From assembly GCA_019915135.1 (NCBI GenBank), contig JAHLMK010000022.1:186001-250000 (forward strand): a DNA stretch of 64,000 nt, written 5' to 3'. Positions 47,410 through 56,589 of this stretch are shown here, in pieces. The notes beneath the pieces are model-generated. The model ran no database searches. It saw only the letters and a list, made by a program, of their open reading frames with translations, and was not told the origin of the DNA. Origin of the DNA: Strobilurus pachycystidiatus. Lineage: Eukaryota; Basidiomycota; Agaricomycetes; Agaricales; Physalacriaceae. The position numbers were made by a program, and so were the translations under genes. How positions within the stretch are numbered: the first letter of the stretch is position 1; the number at the start of each line of letters is the position of its first letter.

Positions 47410-48090
47410 CTATCTGAGGTGCAATTGTCCGGTCGAACTGGCATGGGCTTGCATTGGATACCGAGCACTCTGCACGCACGGCAGCCTTTCCAGAGACCCC
47501 GCTCCTTCCCGTTGGTATAAACACACACCCTTGCCCGCGCGTAACAGCATAGACACTATGTAGACATGAGTTCTGGATTTGCTAAGCCTCGAGAGCATAC
47601 TCACCATATCCTTGATCTCCGTCGGCGCGTCCACAACATACGACCACTCAAGGAGTTCCTGGTCAGTGAGATGCGGGCTACGTTCCCATCCCTGGGGAAG
47701 CCAATGTCCCATGAGAATCTTATGCACGTCCTGCGTACAGAGCGCCTGTGCCCGCTCGGCTTCGCTCATGCGCCGGTAGAAAGTGATAATGAGGGCGTTC
47801 TTCCACTTGTCGTTGCTCCTCACGGCTGGTGGGAGGCGGAGCAAGCTGTAGAACTGTGCTAAGGCGGGTTGTCTGGCGAAGTGCGCTTGAGGTGTCATGT
47901 TCGCATGGGGCGGAGAGAGGAAGACATTTCCGTGGATGATCGTGACGTTCTGGGGTGGAGGATTGGGAATGTTTTGACCATTTTGAGTCTGGATATTTGT
48001 TGGTAAGTGTATGACTACAATACAAGAAGCTGCTTTTCTTACCTGTTGTGCTTGGGGTGGTACTTGGGAGCTGGAGGAGGACTGGGACAT
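47410..48090 (-). CDS. Hypothetical protein
   Basis: Start MSQSSSSSQVPPQAQQ at 48090, then a canonical 54-nt intron (GTAAGA...ATCCAG) and TQNGQNIPNPPPQNVTIIHG. The middle is a compact coding segment (QPALAQFYSLLRLPPAVRSN; KWKNALIITFYRRMSEAERA; DVHKILMGHWLPQGWERSP; LTDQELLEWSYVVDAPTEI). After the codon for Met in TEIKDM a possible donor GTGAGT occurs; reading through gives a less convincing tail to 47410, so the C-terminus is uncertain. I do not recognise a domain. Confidence 0.45.
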   Translation of the reverse strand: MSQSSSSSQVPPQAQQVRKAASCIVVIHLPTNIQTQNGQNIPNPPPQNVTIIHGNVFLSPPHANMTPQAHFARQPALAQFYSLLRLPPAVRSNDKWKNALIITFYRRMSEAERAQALCTQDVHKILMGHWLPQGWERSPHLTDQELLEWSYVVDAPTEIKDMVSMLSRLSKSRTHVYIVSMLLRAGKGVCLYQREGAGSLERLPCVQSARYPMQAHASSTGQLHLR

Positions 48091-48354
48091 GTTGGTAAAC
48101 TGATAACTTGAGTGCTGCTGGGTGACCGTTTTATAGAATGTTGCATTGATCAAGAATGTCGCGAGTGGCGACAAAGACCTCTTGTAGATCAAAAAGCACG
48201 GGACAATGTCTGGTATGAATTCAAGGATCAAAGATAGAGGTAGCTAAATGATCAATCAAGCATTGAGACCCTTTGACGTCAAATACGTCTGGTGCTCTGC
48301 ACGATGCCCTTTAATTTGTGAGTCGACGGTACGACGCCATATGGGGATACCAAT

Positions 48355-49461
48355 CTAGGTTGAACGGTCAGGTCTGCTCGACGCGTCACGACAATGACTG
48401 ACTGATCCAACAATGTTGTACAAAGTGTCCATGAAGATGTTATTGTAGGGGGACGAGCCTCTCGTGGTGGATCTGAAAAGGTGACCGAGAAAGTCGACGG
48501 TTATTTGAAAGTTGCCGCGTTGGACACCTGGTTAAGCGGGTGAGAGAAAAGAAACAGAAACAAAAGATACAAGGTACCACCGAGCAGTATTTCTGCACAC
48601 TTGTCTGGAGTGAGACCGCTGTCATCTTCCTCGATCTTGAGGGTGATTTTCGGCTTGGTTTTGTTTTCCTCGACGTAGCCCGGTGAAAAGATTGTACCGG
48701 GGAAGAAGACGTGCACATCAATTCCATAGAGGATGAGCTCGGAACGAAGACTGTTTGCGAGACCTGAGTCCTCGTCAGCCATGTAACGCTGGGAGATCAA
48801 AGTGATAACTTGCCAGCCAGTGCGAATTTTGCGGGGGAATATGAAGAGTACCCGACCATACCAAAGTAGCCAAGGATGCTAGAGACGAAGACAATCTTGC
48901 CGCCCTTCATACGTTTTGCTCCAGCCAAGGCAGTGAAGGCCTGAACCCAGTAGATATTGTCCATGGCTTGTTTGAGAGACTCCCCGCTCTCTTCGACAAA
49001 GAAGCCGGGGCGCGCAGAGCCAGCGCAAAGGAAGAGGGCATCTGGGGCGCGCCCCTCATGTGGGGCAGAGGCAGCGTCAAGGGCGGCCGAAGACGCGTCG
49101 GCGTCATTGAGAGAGAAGGAGTAATACGCGAGAATTTGGCTGGGCGTCTGGCGGTACTTTTCTAGCTCATCCAACGCCGCGCGCAGTTTTGTCTTGTCCC
49201 GAGCGACGATGGAGACGTGCGCGCCGCGTTGTGTGAGCAGAACGGCGAGCGCTAGACCAAGGCCCTGAGAACCGCCTGTGACATAGCAGTGCTGGATGGA
49301 TAGTTCAGCGCCCTATAGCAGGGACATCAAGGCAGAGTGGACACCTTGCCTTTCGGATCCCACTTTTTACCGAAGGAAAACATGTAAGCAAGGGAACCCA
49401 ACAGAACGGCGATGAGAAGGGGAAGAAACATGTAAGTAGTGCTAAAAATAGGGTTGGCCAT
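48355..49461 (-). CDS. TSC10: 3-ketodihydrosphingosine reductase
   Basis: Short-chain dehydrogenase that reduces 3-ketosphinganine to sphinganine with NADPH at the cytosolic face of the ER, the second step of sphingolipid synthesis. An N-terminal hydrophobic helix (MFLPLLIAVLLGSLAYMFSF) precedes the Rossmann motif YVTGGSQGLGLALAV, then VSIVARDKTKLRAALDELEK, the NAG-equivalent FLCAGSARPGFF, catalytic Ser in FVSSILGYFG, and Tyr-x3-Lys in YSSYSPAKFALAG. Downstream DVHVFFPGTIFSPGY and TPDKCAEILLGG are typical of the family. A last intron leads to GVQRGNFQITVDFLGHLF and a hydrophobic end, with stop at 48355-48357. Start at 49461 (MANPIFSTTYMF); 49431 is an alternative. It is head-to-head with FEX at 75 bp. 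Confidence 0.9.
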
Positions 49462-49536
49462 CAGTGTTATGGCATCACGCAGCGGAAATCAGTCCTCCTT
49501 GATCCCGCCGTCCACTCACGATGTCGAGTTTGGCGC

Positions 49537-50609
49537 ATGCATACCTCTGACCGACTACGCTCGCCGTCAAGTTCAATGGTTATGGACGGCCGCCATCCCG
49601 CGCCAAGCCCAAAGCCAGAAGACGAACCACACACGCCCGTCCATCCGCCCAAGACAATACACGCTCTCTCGCCCGATATCATTGCCCCGCTCTTCCCGGC
49701 GGCCATCTTCGGCGTCCTCGCGCGACTTGGGTTGAATGCGCTCGCGACATATGACGGCCAGGCCATATTCTCTCTCGCGTACGCCCAGGCCGTCGGCTGC
49801 CTTGTAATGGGTTTTTGCAGGGAAAGCATCTCAGGATATTCACCTGTGCTCGTCGCATTGACTACTGGTGCGTTTACCCTAACTCTCTTGGTGCATCTGC
49901 TGATCATCGTCCAGGCTTCTGCGGTTCGGTGACGACCTTCTCGAGCTGGCAAGTGGACATCTTCGAATCATGGCTCAACTCGACTGGCGCGCGTCACGGC
50001 CGTCTCCGGACTGTAATGGATGGCCTCTCCAAGAGCGTGTTCACCATCTCCATCTCCCTCGCATCCTTGTTCTTCGGGAGATACCTTGGCTCATTCGTCA
50101 AAGTGTCCGTCCCTCATCCTGCGCGCACTACCCAGCTGTGTATAGTGGCCATCTCCCTCCTACTGTACGCCGCTGCTTTTCCCTTGTATTTCCGCCTCTC
50201 CCCGGCGTATCGCCATCAGGCCACATCCGCGATATTATTCTCTGTGCCTGGCGCCCTCACGCGTTACGTGCTCTCTGTCAAGCTCAATGTCGCTGGACGC
50301 ATACCTTGGGGCACATATCTTGCCAACTCGGCTGGGACTGCCCTTCTGGGTATCTTCCACGTCCTTCAACGGCTGGACAGCACCAACCGTGACGCGTGCA
50401 CCACCTTGCAGGGCTTGAGCGACGGTTACTGCGGATGCCTAACCACAGTCAGCACGTTTGCCGTTGAGATATCTGTTCTGACGGGGCGGAAAAAGTGGTT
50501 GTACTCTGTCGGGAGCTATGTCACTGCTCAGCTCCTCCTGCTCCTCATCATTGGGCCGGCCTTACTGGCAGGTGTAAAGGAGAACAATCTCTGCACCTAT
50601 GAACAGTAA
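49537..50609 (+). CDS. FEX1: Fluoride export protein, fused two-domain CrcB/Fluc type
   Basis: Plasma-membrane channel that expels fluoride. Eukaryotic FEX proteins fuse two CrcB halves, and both are visible: ALSPDIIAPLFPAAIFGVLA, SLAYAQAVGCLVMGFC and GFCGSVTTFSSW in the first; FSVPGALTRYVLSVKLN, WGTYLANSAGTALLG and GYCGCLTTVSTF in the second. The CGS/C-TTxS-[FS] motifs carry the Phe-box and pore Thr/Ser residues. One 45-nt intron near 49877-49920. The N-terminal start is uncertain: MHTSDRLRSPSSSMVMDG at 49537 is the first ATG in this frame, with another Met 15 codons on. Stop 50607-50609. About 340 residues, slightly under the yeast length. Confidence 0.88.
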
Positions 50610-50864
50610 CCCTCTTTCATTCGCGGAGTAACTGCTCCGGCTTTGAGGATGTCTTGTGAGGTCGTTGAATGTCCACCCAAGTACAACATTGTCATCGCCT
50701 ACGACAGGCTACGGCAGAGTTCACATCAAGCTCAGCATGGAGTGGATGACAGACAGCCGCCATAGAAAGAGATGAGCTGGCCAAAGGGGGATCTGCGATT
50801 CCGAAACGGGCGGAAGCAAATGTATTGCGACTGTGGGAGGTCTGCTTCTGCAGCAAGCCGGATG

Positions 50865-52078
50865 TTACAGAATCGGGTCATAGTCGCTTGGATCCTTGAT
50901 CCAGCCTCTCCATCGAGGATCCAGAACCCCCTCTATCCTCTCAATCTCCTTTCCCCAACTCTTCCTGGTCCACCAAGTCTTCTCCATTCGCCGCATCATC
51001 ATACAGAAGTAGGCATATATGACCAAAGCTCTTGCTCTACCCTCCCTCAGTAGCATCATAAATTGGTCAGAGGCAATCGTCAAAAGCGTCGAAGCAGCTA
51101 TCAAGTGATGGTCCACGAAAAATGACGCCTCCCAGGACCGCCTGAGCAGAATCACCGCATTCTCGTATGCCGCAGAGACGACGACGTCTTGCACTTCTTC
51201 AATGTCCGGCCCCGCGATGTGGATAGTGGAGAGTGACTCGGGGAAGTTTGAAACCGGAGGGTCAAGCGTCTGCGGCGTGTTTATACGCGCTAAAGGCGCG
51301 GTGGGGCCGTCCTGGAACTGTGGCCATTTCGAGAGGAGATCAACGGGTATTTCGCGAATTCTCGCGAGCCATCTGGTCGGCCCGTACACCACTGTGCTTG
51401 AGGACGCGAAACCGTATATGCCGATCAGGAGATGCGTCAGGAAGGCGGGGATCGCGTCTTCCATAAGCCCCGAGGGGAATGTTTCGAGGCAGAGTTTGTG
51501 GTGACTGGACGCGGCGGCGGAGTATATGTCGGGGAGGGGATACGTAGACGTGTTTGTGTGTCTGTGCATAGCGGCGATGGCTAGTATGCCATGAAGAACA
51601 AACTGGTTGTTGGGCTGGAATGCGATGTGTGGTGCGACTGTTCTCCAAACGTTGACGGCGTCTGGGTCCTCGCATAGTGTAGTGCATGTTGTAGTGGAGT
51701 AATAGTGCATCAACTCCATGTCCAGTAGGGTGGTTGTGTAAGTGTAAGGTGCTACAGTGGGAGCGAGGACGGGAAGGGGAAGGGGTATCGAATCATGCTC
51801 ATGCACGGGTATGTTCCTGGCTTTCGGCGCCGAGGTCGTCGCAGGAGATGGAGAGGTTGAGTGCTTTGGGGGACCCGGAGTCGCGTCTGAGTTCCAAGTA
51901 CATTCGATCTGTCTGGAAGAGCAGTTGCTGCAAATTGGAGACGACTCGTCACACTATGAATAAGGTTTGGTGAGAATGGTGCGATACTGGTGAAAGATCC
52001 TATGCTTACTTTGACCTTTCTCTTTCGGCACGTCAAGCATCCGGTGCGCGTCTTATTATGGGTTCGTATGGGTGCCAT
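50865..52078 (-). CDS. Zn2Cys6 transcription factor
   Basis: Start MAPIRTHNKTRTGCLTCRKR at 52078. The binuclear zinc cluster is complete: GCLTCRKRKVK, an intron of about 55 nt, then CDESSPICSNCSSRQIECTW, six cysteines in CX2CX6CX5CX2CX6C spacing. A Ser/Pro linker precedes an all-helical fungal regulatory region (LDMELMHYYSTTTCTTL; VWRTVAPHIAFQPNNQFVLH; GILAIAAMHRHTNTS; AAASSHHKLCLETFPSGL; FLTHLLIGIYGFASS), as in sterol-uptake-control-type regulators. It ends KDPSDYDPIL, stop 50865-50867. Target genes are not deducible; the divergent homeodomain gene starts about 430 bp away. Confidence 0.88.
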
Positions 52079-52504
52079 ATGAGTGAGAGTACTGGTACAA
52101 GATGATTTACTCCGCTCTCGGTCTCGGTCTCGCTTAAGTAATCGTCCTCGCCATCAGGCGTTGTGGCGGCTCTACTCGAGTAATCATTGACTCAAGATGA
52201 GTAGGAAACGATGTATCAGAAGGTGGTCCTCATGATAAAGGTGTGATGTGAAGGGCGACGATCTTCACAGTCGCGACGCGGTGATTCCGGCACCTATCCT
52301 GACGCGGTTGATGTGGCACATATGCGTTCAATACGGAAGCCCATTGTGAGATTCGCGACATACAGAATAAAAAACAAAGCAAGACGCGTCCCAGCAAAGG
52401 AGCAATTTATTGGTGGCCAGACACGGAAAGCGGCACCTGATCCCGTTCCCGCCAAAGTGCCGACGTGTTCACCTGACATCGATCCACCACCGCCAAAACC
52501 TGGA

Positions 52505-53556
52505 ATGTATCATCCACACACGTAGACCCCTCGAGATGCAGGCCGAAGAGAAAAAACGGATACCCCCGGCTGGCGCAGCGATTCTGAAGAGTACGCTCGA
52601 ATTTGGACAACTCGGAAGAAGACCGCAATTCACCTAGCGCTCCAGATTTCTACAAGAACGTCAGCCATCATCCCACTGCTGAACAAATACGGGATCTTGT
52701 GGCGCAGATAAATGTATTGCGTCTCCTCAGCAGAATATACCATCCCGCTGACAACGTGCCTCCAAGGACGAGACGGACGCCGACTACGACGTTAACAGAT
52801 GCGGCAACTGGTTCAAATGGCGGAGAGCAAATAGTGCGTGTTCTGATTCCGGCCATCTTACCATCGGCTTCAACGGCGAGCAGAGTCAAAAGGATCTGAG
52901 GCGAAGACGAAAGGGCAGCGTATGAATCGTACATCGCCCGAACATCGCCCGGAAGACTATATCGAGGGCGTCTCCAAGAGGACGATGGAGGACTTGGAGA
53001 CACTCTACACTGGGACGCCGCACGCCTCAACAACGCTGGTCAATACCTGGGCCAGGCTGCTCCAAATCGACGCAACTGCCCTGCGCTTTTGGGTCAGCAG
53101 CCGTCGCGCGAAAGAACGCCAGCTGCCCAGTCCTACCAGTACTCCCACACTCTCTCCAGAGCCTTTGCCACGCAACCTTGAGCTCCCTGCGCCTGTCTCC
53201 ACTCCTTTCAAACTCAAGATCAGAGTACGTTCTTTTTCGTTTCACTGCAGCGGGAGTCCAAGACCAACGATCGTCCCAGCTTCCCAGCGCACACACCGCC
53301 CATAGGAATGCCCTGCTGCTCGAGATCGGCCAAGGAATGGAGCGTGCCCTCACCCCGGCTGGACCTCCGCCAACAAGCATCAGCCGGGAAGAATTCAATG
53401 AACTCTACGCGCCGTACGAGATCAAGATGCGATCTTTCTTGGACAAGGTCGAGAGTGGGTCTTTGCAGCAGGACGGCTGGACACCATGTACGACCTTTGT
53501 TTCGCCGATATCATCAGCTCACACTTGTTTTCGCAGCCATGGTGCATGATCACTGA
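52505..53556 (+). CDS. Protein with two homeodomain-like segments
   Basis: Assembled from five or six exons. Segment 1: FYKNVSHHPTAEQIRDLVAQ, intron 52714-52766, then DYDVNRCGNWFKWRRA, in which NWFKWRRA is a homeodomain recognition helix. Intron 52834-52883 leads to a basic linker (NKSKGSEAKTKGQR) and segment 2: SKRTMEDLETLYTGTPHAST, LVNTWARLLQIDATALR, FWVSSRRAKERQ, a second homeodomain-like helix where the invariant Phe after Trp is Val. Intron 53225-53279 joins a helical tail (ALLLEIGQGMERALTP; ISREEFNELYAPYEIKMRS), and intron 53488-53536 gives the end PSMVHDH. The start is not settled: MYHPHT at 52505 works through a 68-nt intron; ATG 52536 does not stay in frame. It resembles basidiomycete HD proteins, not a known mating pair. 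Confidence 0.6.
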
Positions 53557-53838
53557 TATGTTGCTTGATACCTGTTTCTCGTCCCCTTCGCCCATGAAAC
53601 ACCTCGAGTTCCACCAATATGCCTGGCTACGCTGGGATACTCCGCTGTCCGCCTCTTTGTCTCGCTGTCCTGTATATCTACTGTTGTATATCTTTTACGG
53701 ACCTCCTAATTTATAGACGCTTCTATCCAAGTCACTCTTTTCCTTCCCCTTACCCTTCTGTACCGGTTATGCAGAATCGTTGGCGGTAATCAATTTGGTT
53801 TCTGGATCGCTTACTGAGGTCTTACCACAATTTACAGG

Positions 53839-53846
53839 TATAAAAA
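53839..53846 (+). promoter_or_regulatory. TATA-like box of first GNAT gene
   Basis: TATAAAAA, 42 bp upstream of the ATG at 53881. Confidence 0.3.
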
Positions 53847-53880
53847 CATCGCCTTTGCTACCAGTTTCAGACGACCACTC

Positions 53881-54685
53881 ATGGCTCCCCAATCCTCAAT
53901 TCGTGTTCGTCCATTTCGCCCAAGCGACCTTGATGGCGTACGTCAACTTGCATTCACCGCCGTCGTCAGTGGCAGTACGACATTTACCTCGCCTGCTTCG
54001 ACATTCTTACCGTTCTATAGGCGCCTCCCCATATCGCGGTCTAGTCAGAGAGTTCCATGCCCACCCAATAACCCGCCTCGGTTATGCTGCGCTAGTCATC
54101 GATATAGTCTTTGTGGCGCGTCGCAAGCCACCGCTGCACTCGCAATCGCCTGTGCAATCGCCCTGTCTTTTGCGTATCTATGGCGTCTGACTGCTGCAAG
54201 CCTCCACCAATTTTACATGTCCGGCAACGATCTGGACGACATCGCCGCCCATTATCAACTTCGCAAATCCGACGGATGGGCAAGTCAGTTCTGGGTCGCG
54301 GAAATGGTGGCTGCCCGTGACAGAGGGTCGTCTGATATCGTTGGCTGTGTCGGTCTTGGTCAGGTTGAGGCTCTTCTCTCACCGAGCTCGTTGCTGATAC
54401 GCGCCCACAGAGCATTTGACTGCAATACCGAAGGTAAACGTTCGTCAGATGTTCGTATCCTACCTCCATCGAAAGCGTGGCATCGCGGGTCTACTCATGG
54501 ATATTTTGGTGGAGCATGGAAAGGCGCAGGGGCTCGCGAGTCTGTATTTGGGGACTACCTCTATGCAGCCAGCAGCCAAGGCATTCTACCATAAGCAGGG
54601 GTGGCGCACTATTCCTGAATACCCCACCCGTTTCAGGGCCGGGATTTTGACGGTCACGATTTTCTTCTATGGTTTGGATTCGTAG
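53881..54685 (+). pseudogene. GNAT N-acetyltransferase, membrane-tethered, copy 1, apparently frameshifted
   Basis: Start MAPQSSIRVRPFRPSDLDGV; intron 53975-54020 joins ASPYRGLVREFHAHPITRL. Between about 54107 and 54127 the reading frame changes by one base inside a hydrophobic segment (ALVIDIVFV, then ATAALAIACAIALSFAYLW). The only GT-AG pair of usable length that restores frame (54081-54127) would remove a hydrophobic segment present in copy 2. After this the frame is intact: NDLDDIAAHYQLRKSDGWAS, FWVAEMVAARDRGSSDIVGC, intron 54359-54410, then acetyl-CoA motif A RQMFVSYLHRKRGIAGLLMD and AKAFYHKQGWRTIPEYP, stop 54683-54685. It could be a young pseudogene, a sequencing error, or a gene using the 47-nt intron. 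Substrate unknown. Confidence 0.6.
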
Positions 54686-55197
54686 GTTTGTGTTCGTGAA
54701 TTAGCACGGTCTAGATACTATTCACTGGCAGATGGAACACTGACTCGTCTCGTCAAGTTTCGCAACAATCCGTATCACTGTACATTGCTGCCTTGCAGAA
54801 GATCTCAGAACAAGTGATGGAACGAAGCAGAGCAAAGAACGCCGTAGCACCCGACGGCATTTCTTGACGTCTTGTGAATTCACAGAGAGACCAGCTAAGT
54901 AATCATCTTAATCATCGCCCGGGTGGCATTTGTATGCCCGACGCACGACAGTATCGTGCTGGTACTGGCAGGACTATCTGGTGGGCTTAGCCCTCAAGTC
55001 TTCTGGTCCATCGGGGACTGAGGAATGTCTCGGTTTTGCTTAGGTGCTATGAGGGGTTCTCGTCTATGTGGCCGGATCCGACTACAGCGGCGCTATGAGC
55101 TATTACTGGCGCCCGATCTTCTCTTATTCATCTCAACTTAGACGAACCAGAAACCTTTCATGCTAGGCTCCAAGTCTGCATATCACCTCTCATAATC
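54686..55197. other. Intergenic region between the two GNAT genes
   Basis: 512 bp with no supportable gene; it probably holds the promoter of copy 2. Confidence 0.35.
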
Positions 55198-56021
55198 ATG
55201 CATACTCAAACGACTGCAAAGCGCACTATCCGTGTCCGTCCATTCCGCCACAATGAACTCAAGGACGTCCAAACCCTCGTTTGGGATTCAATGACTCGTG
55301 GGCGTAAGTGTTAGAATCTTGGGGCACCGTCAAATTTGATACTTCCCCAGAGGAATCTCCATACAGAGGAGCGATGAAGGCGCTACTTGTCCATCCCATG
55401 TCTTTTGTCGCCTGCATGACGCTCGTTGGCGATGTCACTCTTCTTGCACCCAGCAACCCTTTTGCAGGTGTAATTGTAGCTGCTTTGGTCCTTGCGACCT
55501 TTCTTTACCAATGGAAATTGACAACGCTGCCAATAGAGGATTCTGTTGCGGATACAGATCTTGCAGACGTTGCAGCCCACTATCAGAGCGGAAGAGATGG
55601 TAACGGGTGGGCGTCTGAGTTTTGGGTGGCTGAAGTTGAGTCGACGAGTGGGTCGTACGAAATTGGTGGTTGTGTCGGCCTAGGCAAGTTTTCTCTCTAT
55701 GACTGGAGCATCAGCTAACCGGAATGAAATACAGAACATCTTAATGCAGAGTCAACAGGACAATTACGAAGAATGTTTGTGTCGCCCCACCACCGACGGA
55801 GGGGTATAGCGAAGATGATGTTGGACGTGCTGGTGGAACATGCGAGATCGCAAGGCCTGAAGAGCCTTCATCTGTCAACGTCTCAGCATCAGCCAGTCGC
55901 CAACTTCTTCTATGAGAAAAGCGGCTGGAAAAGGATACCAACTCCCCCAGGGGCATCATCACAACTGGGACGGGGAATGGTGAAATGGACGATGGCATTT
56001 TTTGCATTACAGCTGATCTAG
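55198..56021 (+). CDS. GNAT N-acetyltransferase, membrane-tethered, copy 2
   Basis: Start MHTQTTAKRTIRVRPFRHNE. A 45-nt intron after SMTRG joins ESPYRGAMKALLVHPMS, followed by a hydrophobic hairpin (FVACMTLVGDVTLLAPS; FAGVIVAALVLATFLYQW) inserted between the first strand-helix and the core of the GNAT fold. Then ADVAAHYQSGRDGNGWASEF, WVAEVESTSGSYEIGGCVGL, a GC-AG intron (55684-55734), and motif A MFVSPHHRRRGIAKMMLDVL with the acetyl-CoA loop RRRGIA, and PVANFFYEKSGWKRIP. Stop 56019-56021. About 235 residues. Such fungal GNATs with an internal membrane hairpin resemble NAT8-type enzymes; the substrate is not predictable. Confidence 0.8.
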
Positions 56022-56589
56022 TCAGTTTATATGGGGGAGATACATCCCAAGCGACAAGCGAAAGATGAGCTGAGCCCATCTGTGGTATTCGCCCAGGCGT
56101 CTAGTTTTTACAGAAGAATAACCTCTCAGTTACAGTGCAAGTCCGGCGACTTTCTAGTCAAAGGCTATTAGTATACTTTGCCTGTTGTTCGACGTGTTGT
56201 GGTGCAATCCAGAGCCCTCGATTCTGTAAGACTATCTGGGAGTACGATCCATCACATTTCGATGGTCTCTCCTGCTCTTCAGCTTCGCGGCTGGCGTCCA
56301 GTGATTGAGGTGCATTCACCATGAATTTGGCCCAAGAAAGACAGCAAGAAAGACACGTTGCTAAGCGGGTCGCCATTGAGCCAGTGCTCGGCGAAGGAGA
56401 TGAACGACTGAAGTGAGCGAAATTGATAGAATGCGAGCAATTGCACGCTGGAGCGGGGAATATGTACATGGTGATTGTTGACAAAAGTGCCAAGTTCTGT
56501 GGACTGTGATTTCCCAATCGGGAAACGTGGCACGGAACCAGTTCACTACCCGCCACCACCACCAGCCATGCTCTGAGCCCCAGCCATCC
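56022..56589. other. Intergenic region
   Basis: 568 bp; overlapping minus-strand frames at 56158-56562 have no coding character. It probably holds the GUP1 promoter. Confidence 0.35.

Noticed and set aside
52505..53556. Interpretation as part of the mating-type A locus
   Set aside because: No divergent HD1/HD2 pair and no mitochondrial intermediate peptidase gene nearby; the protein has two homeodomain-like segments on one chain.
56158..56562. Overlapping minus-strand frames upstream of GUP1
   Set aside because: Three frames open over the same stretch, none coding in character; more likely promoter and UTR.
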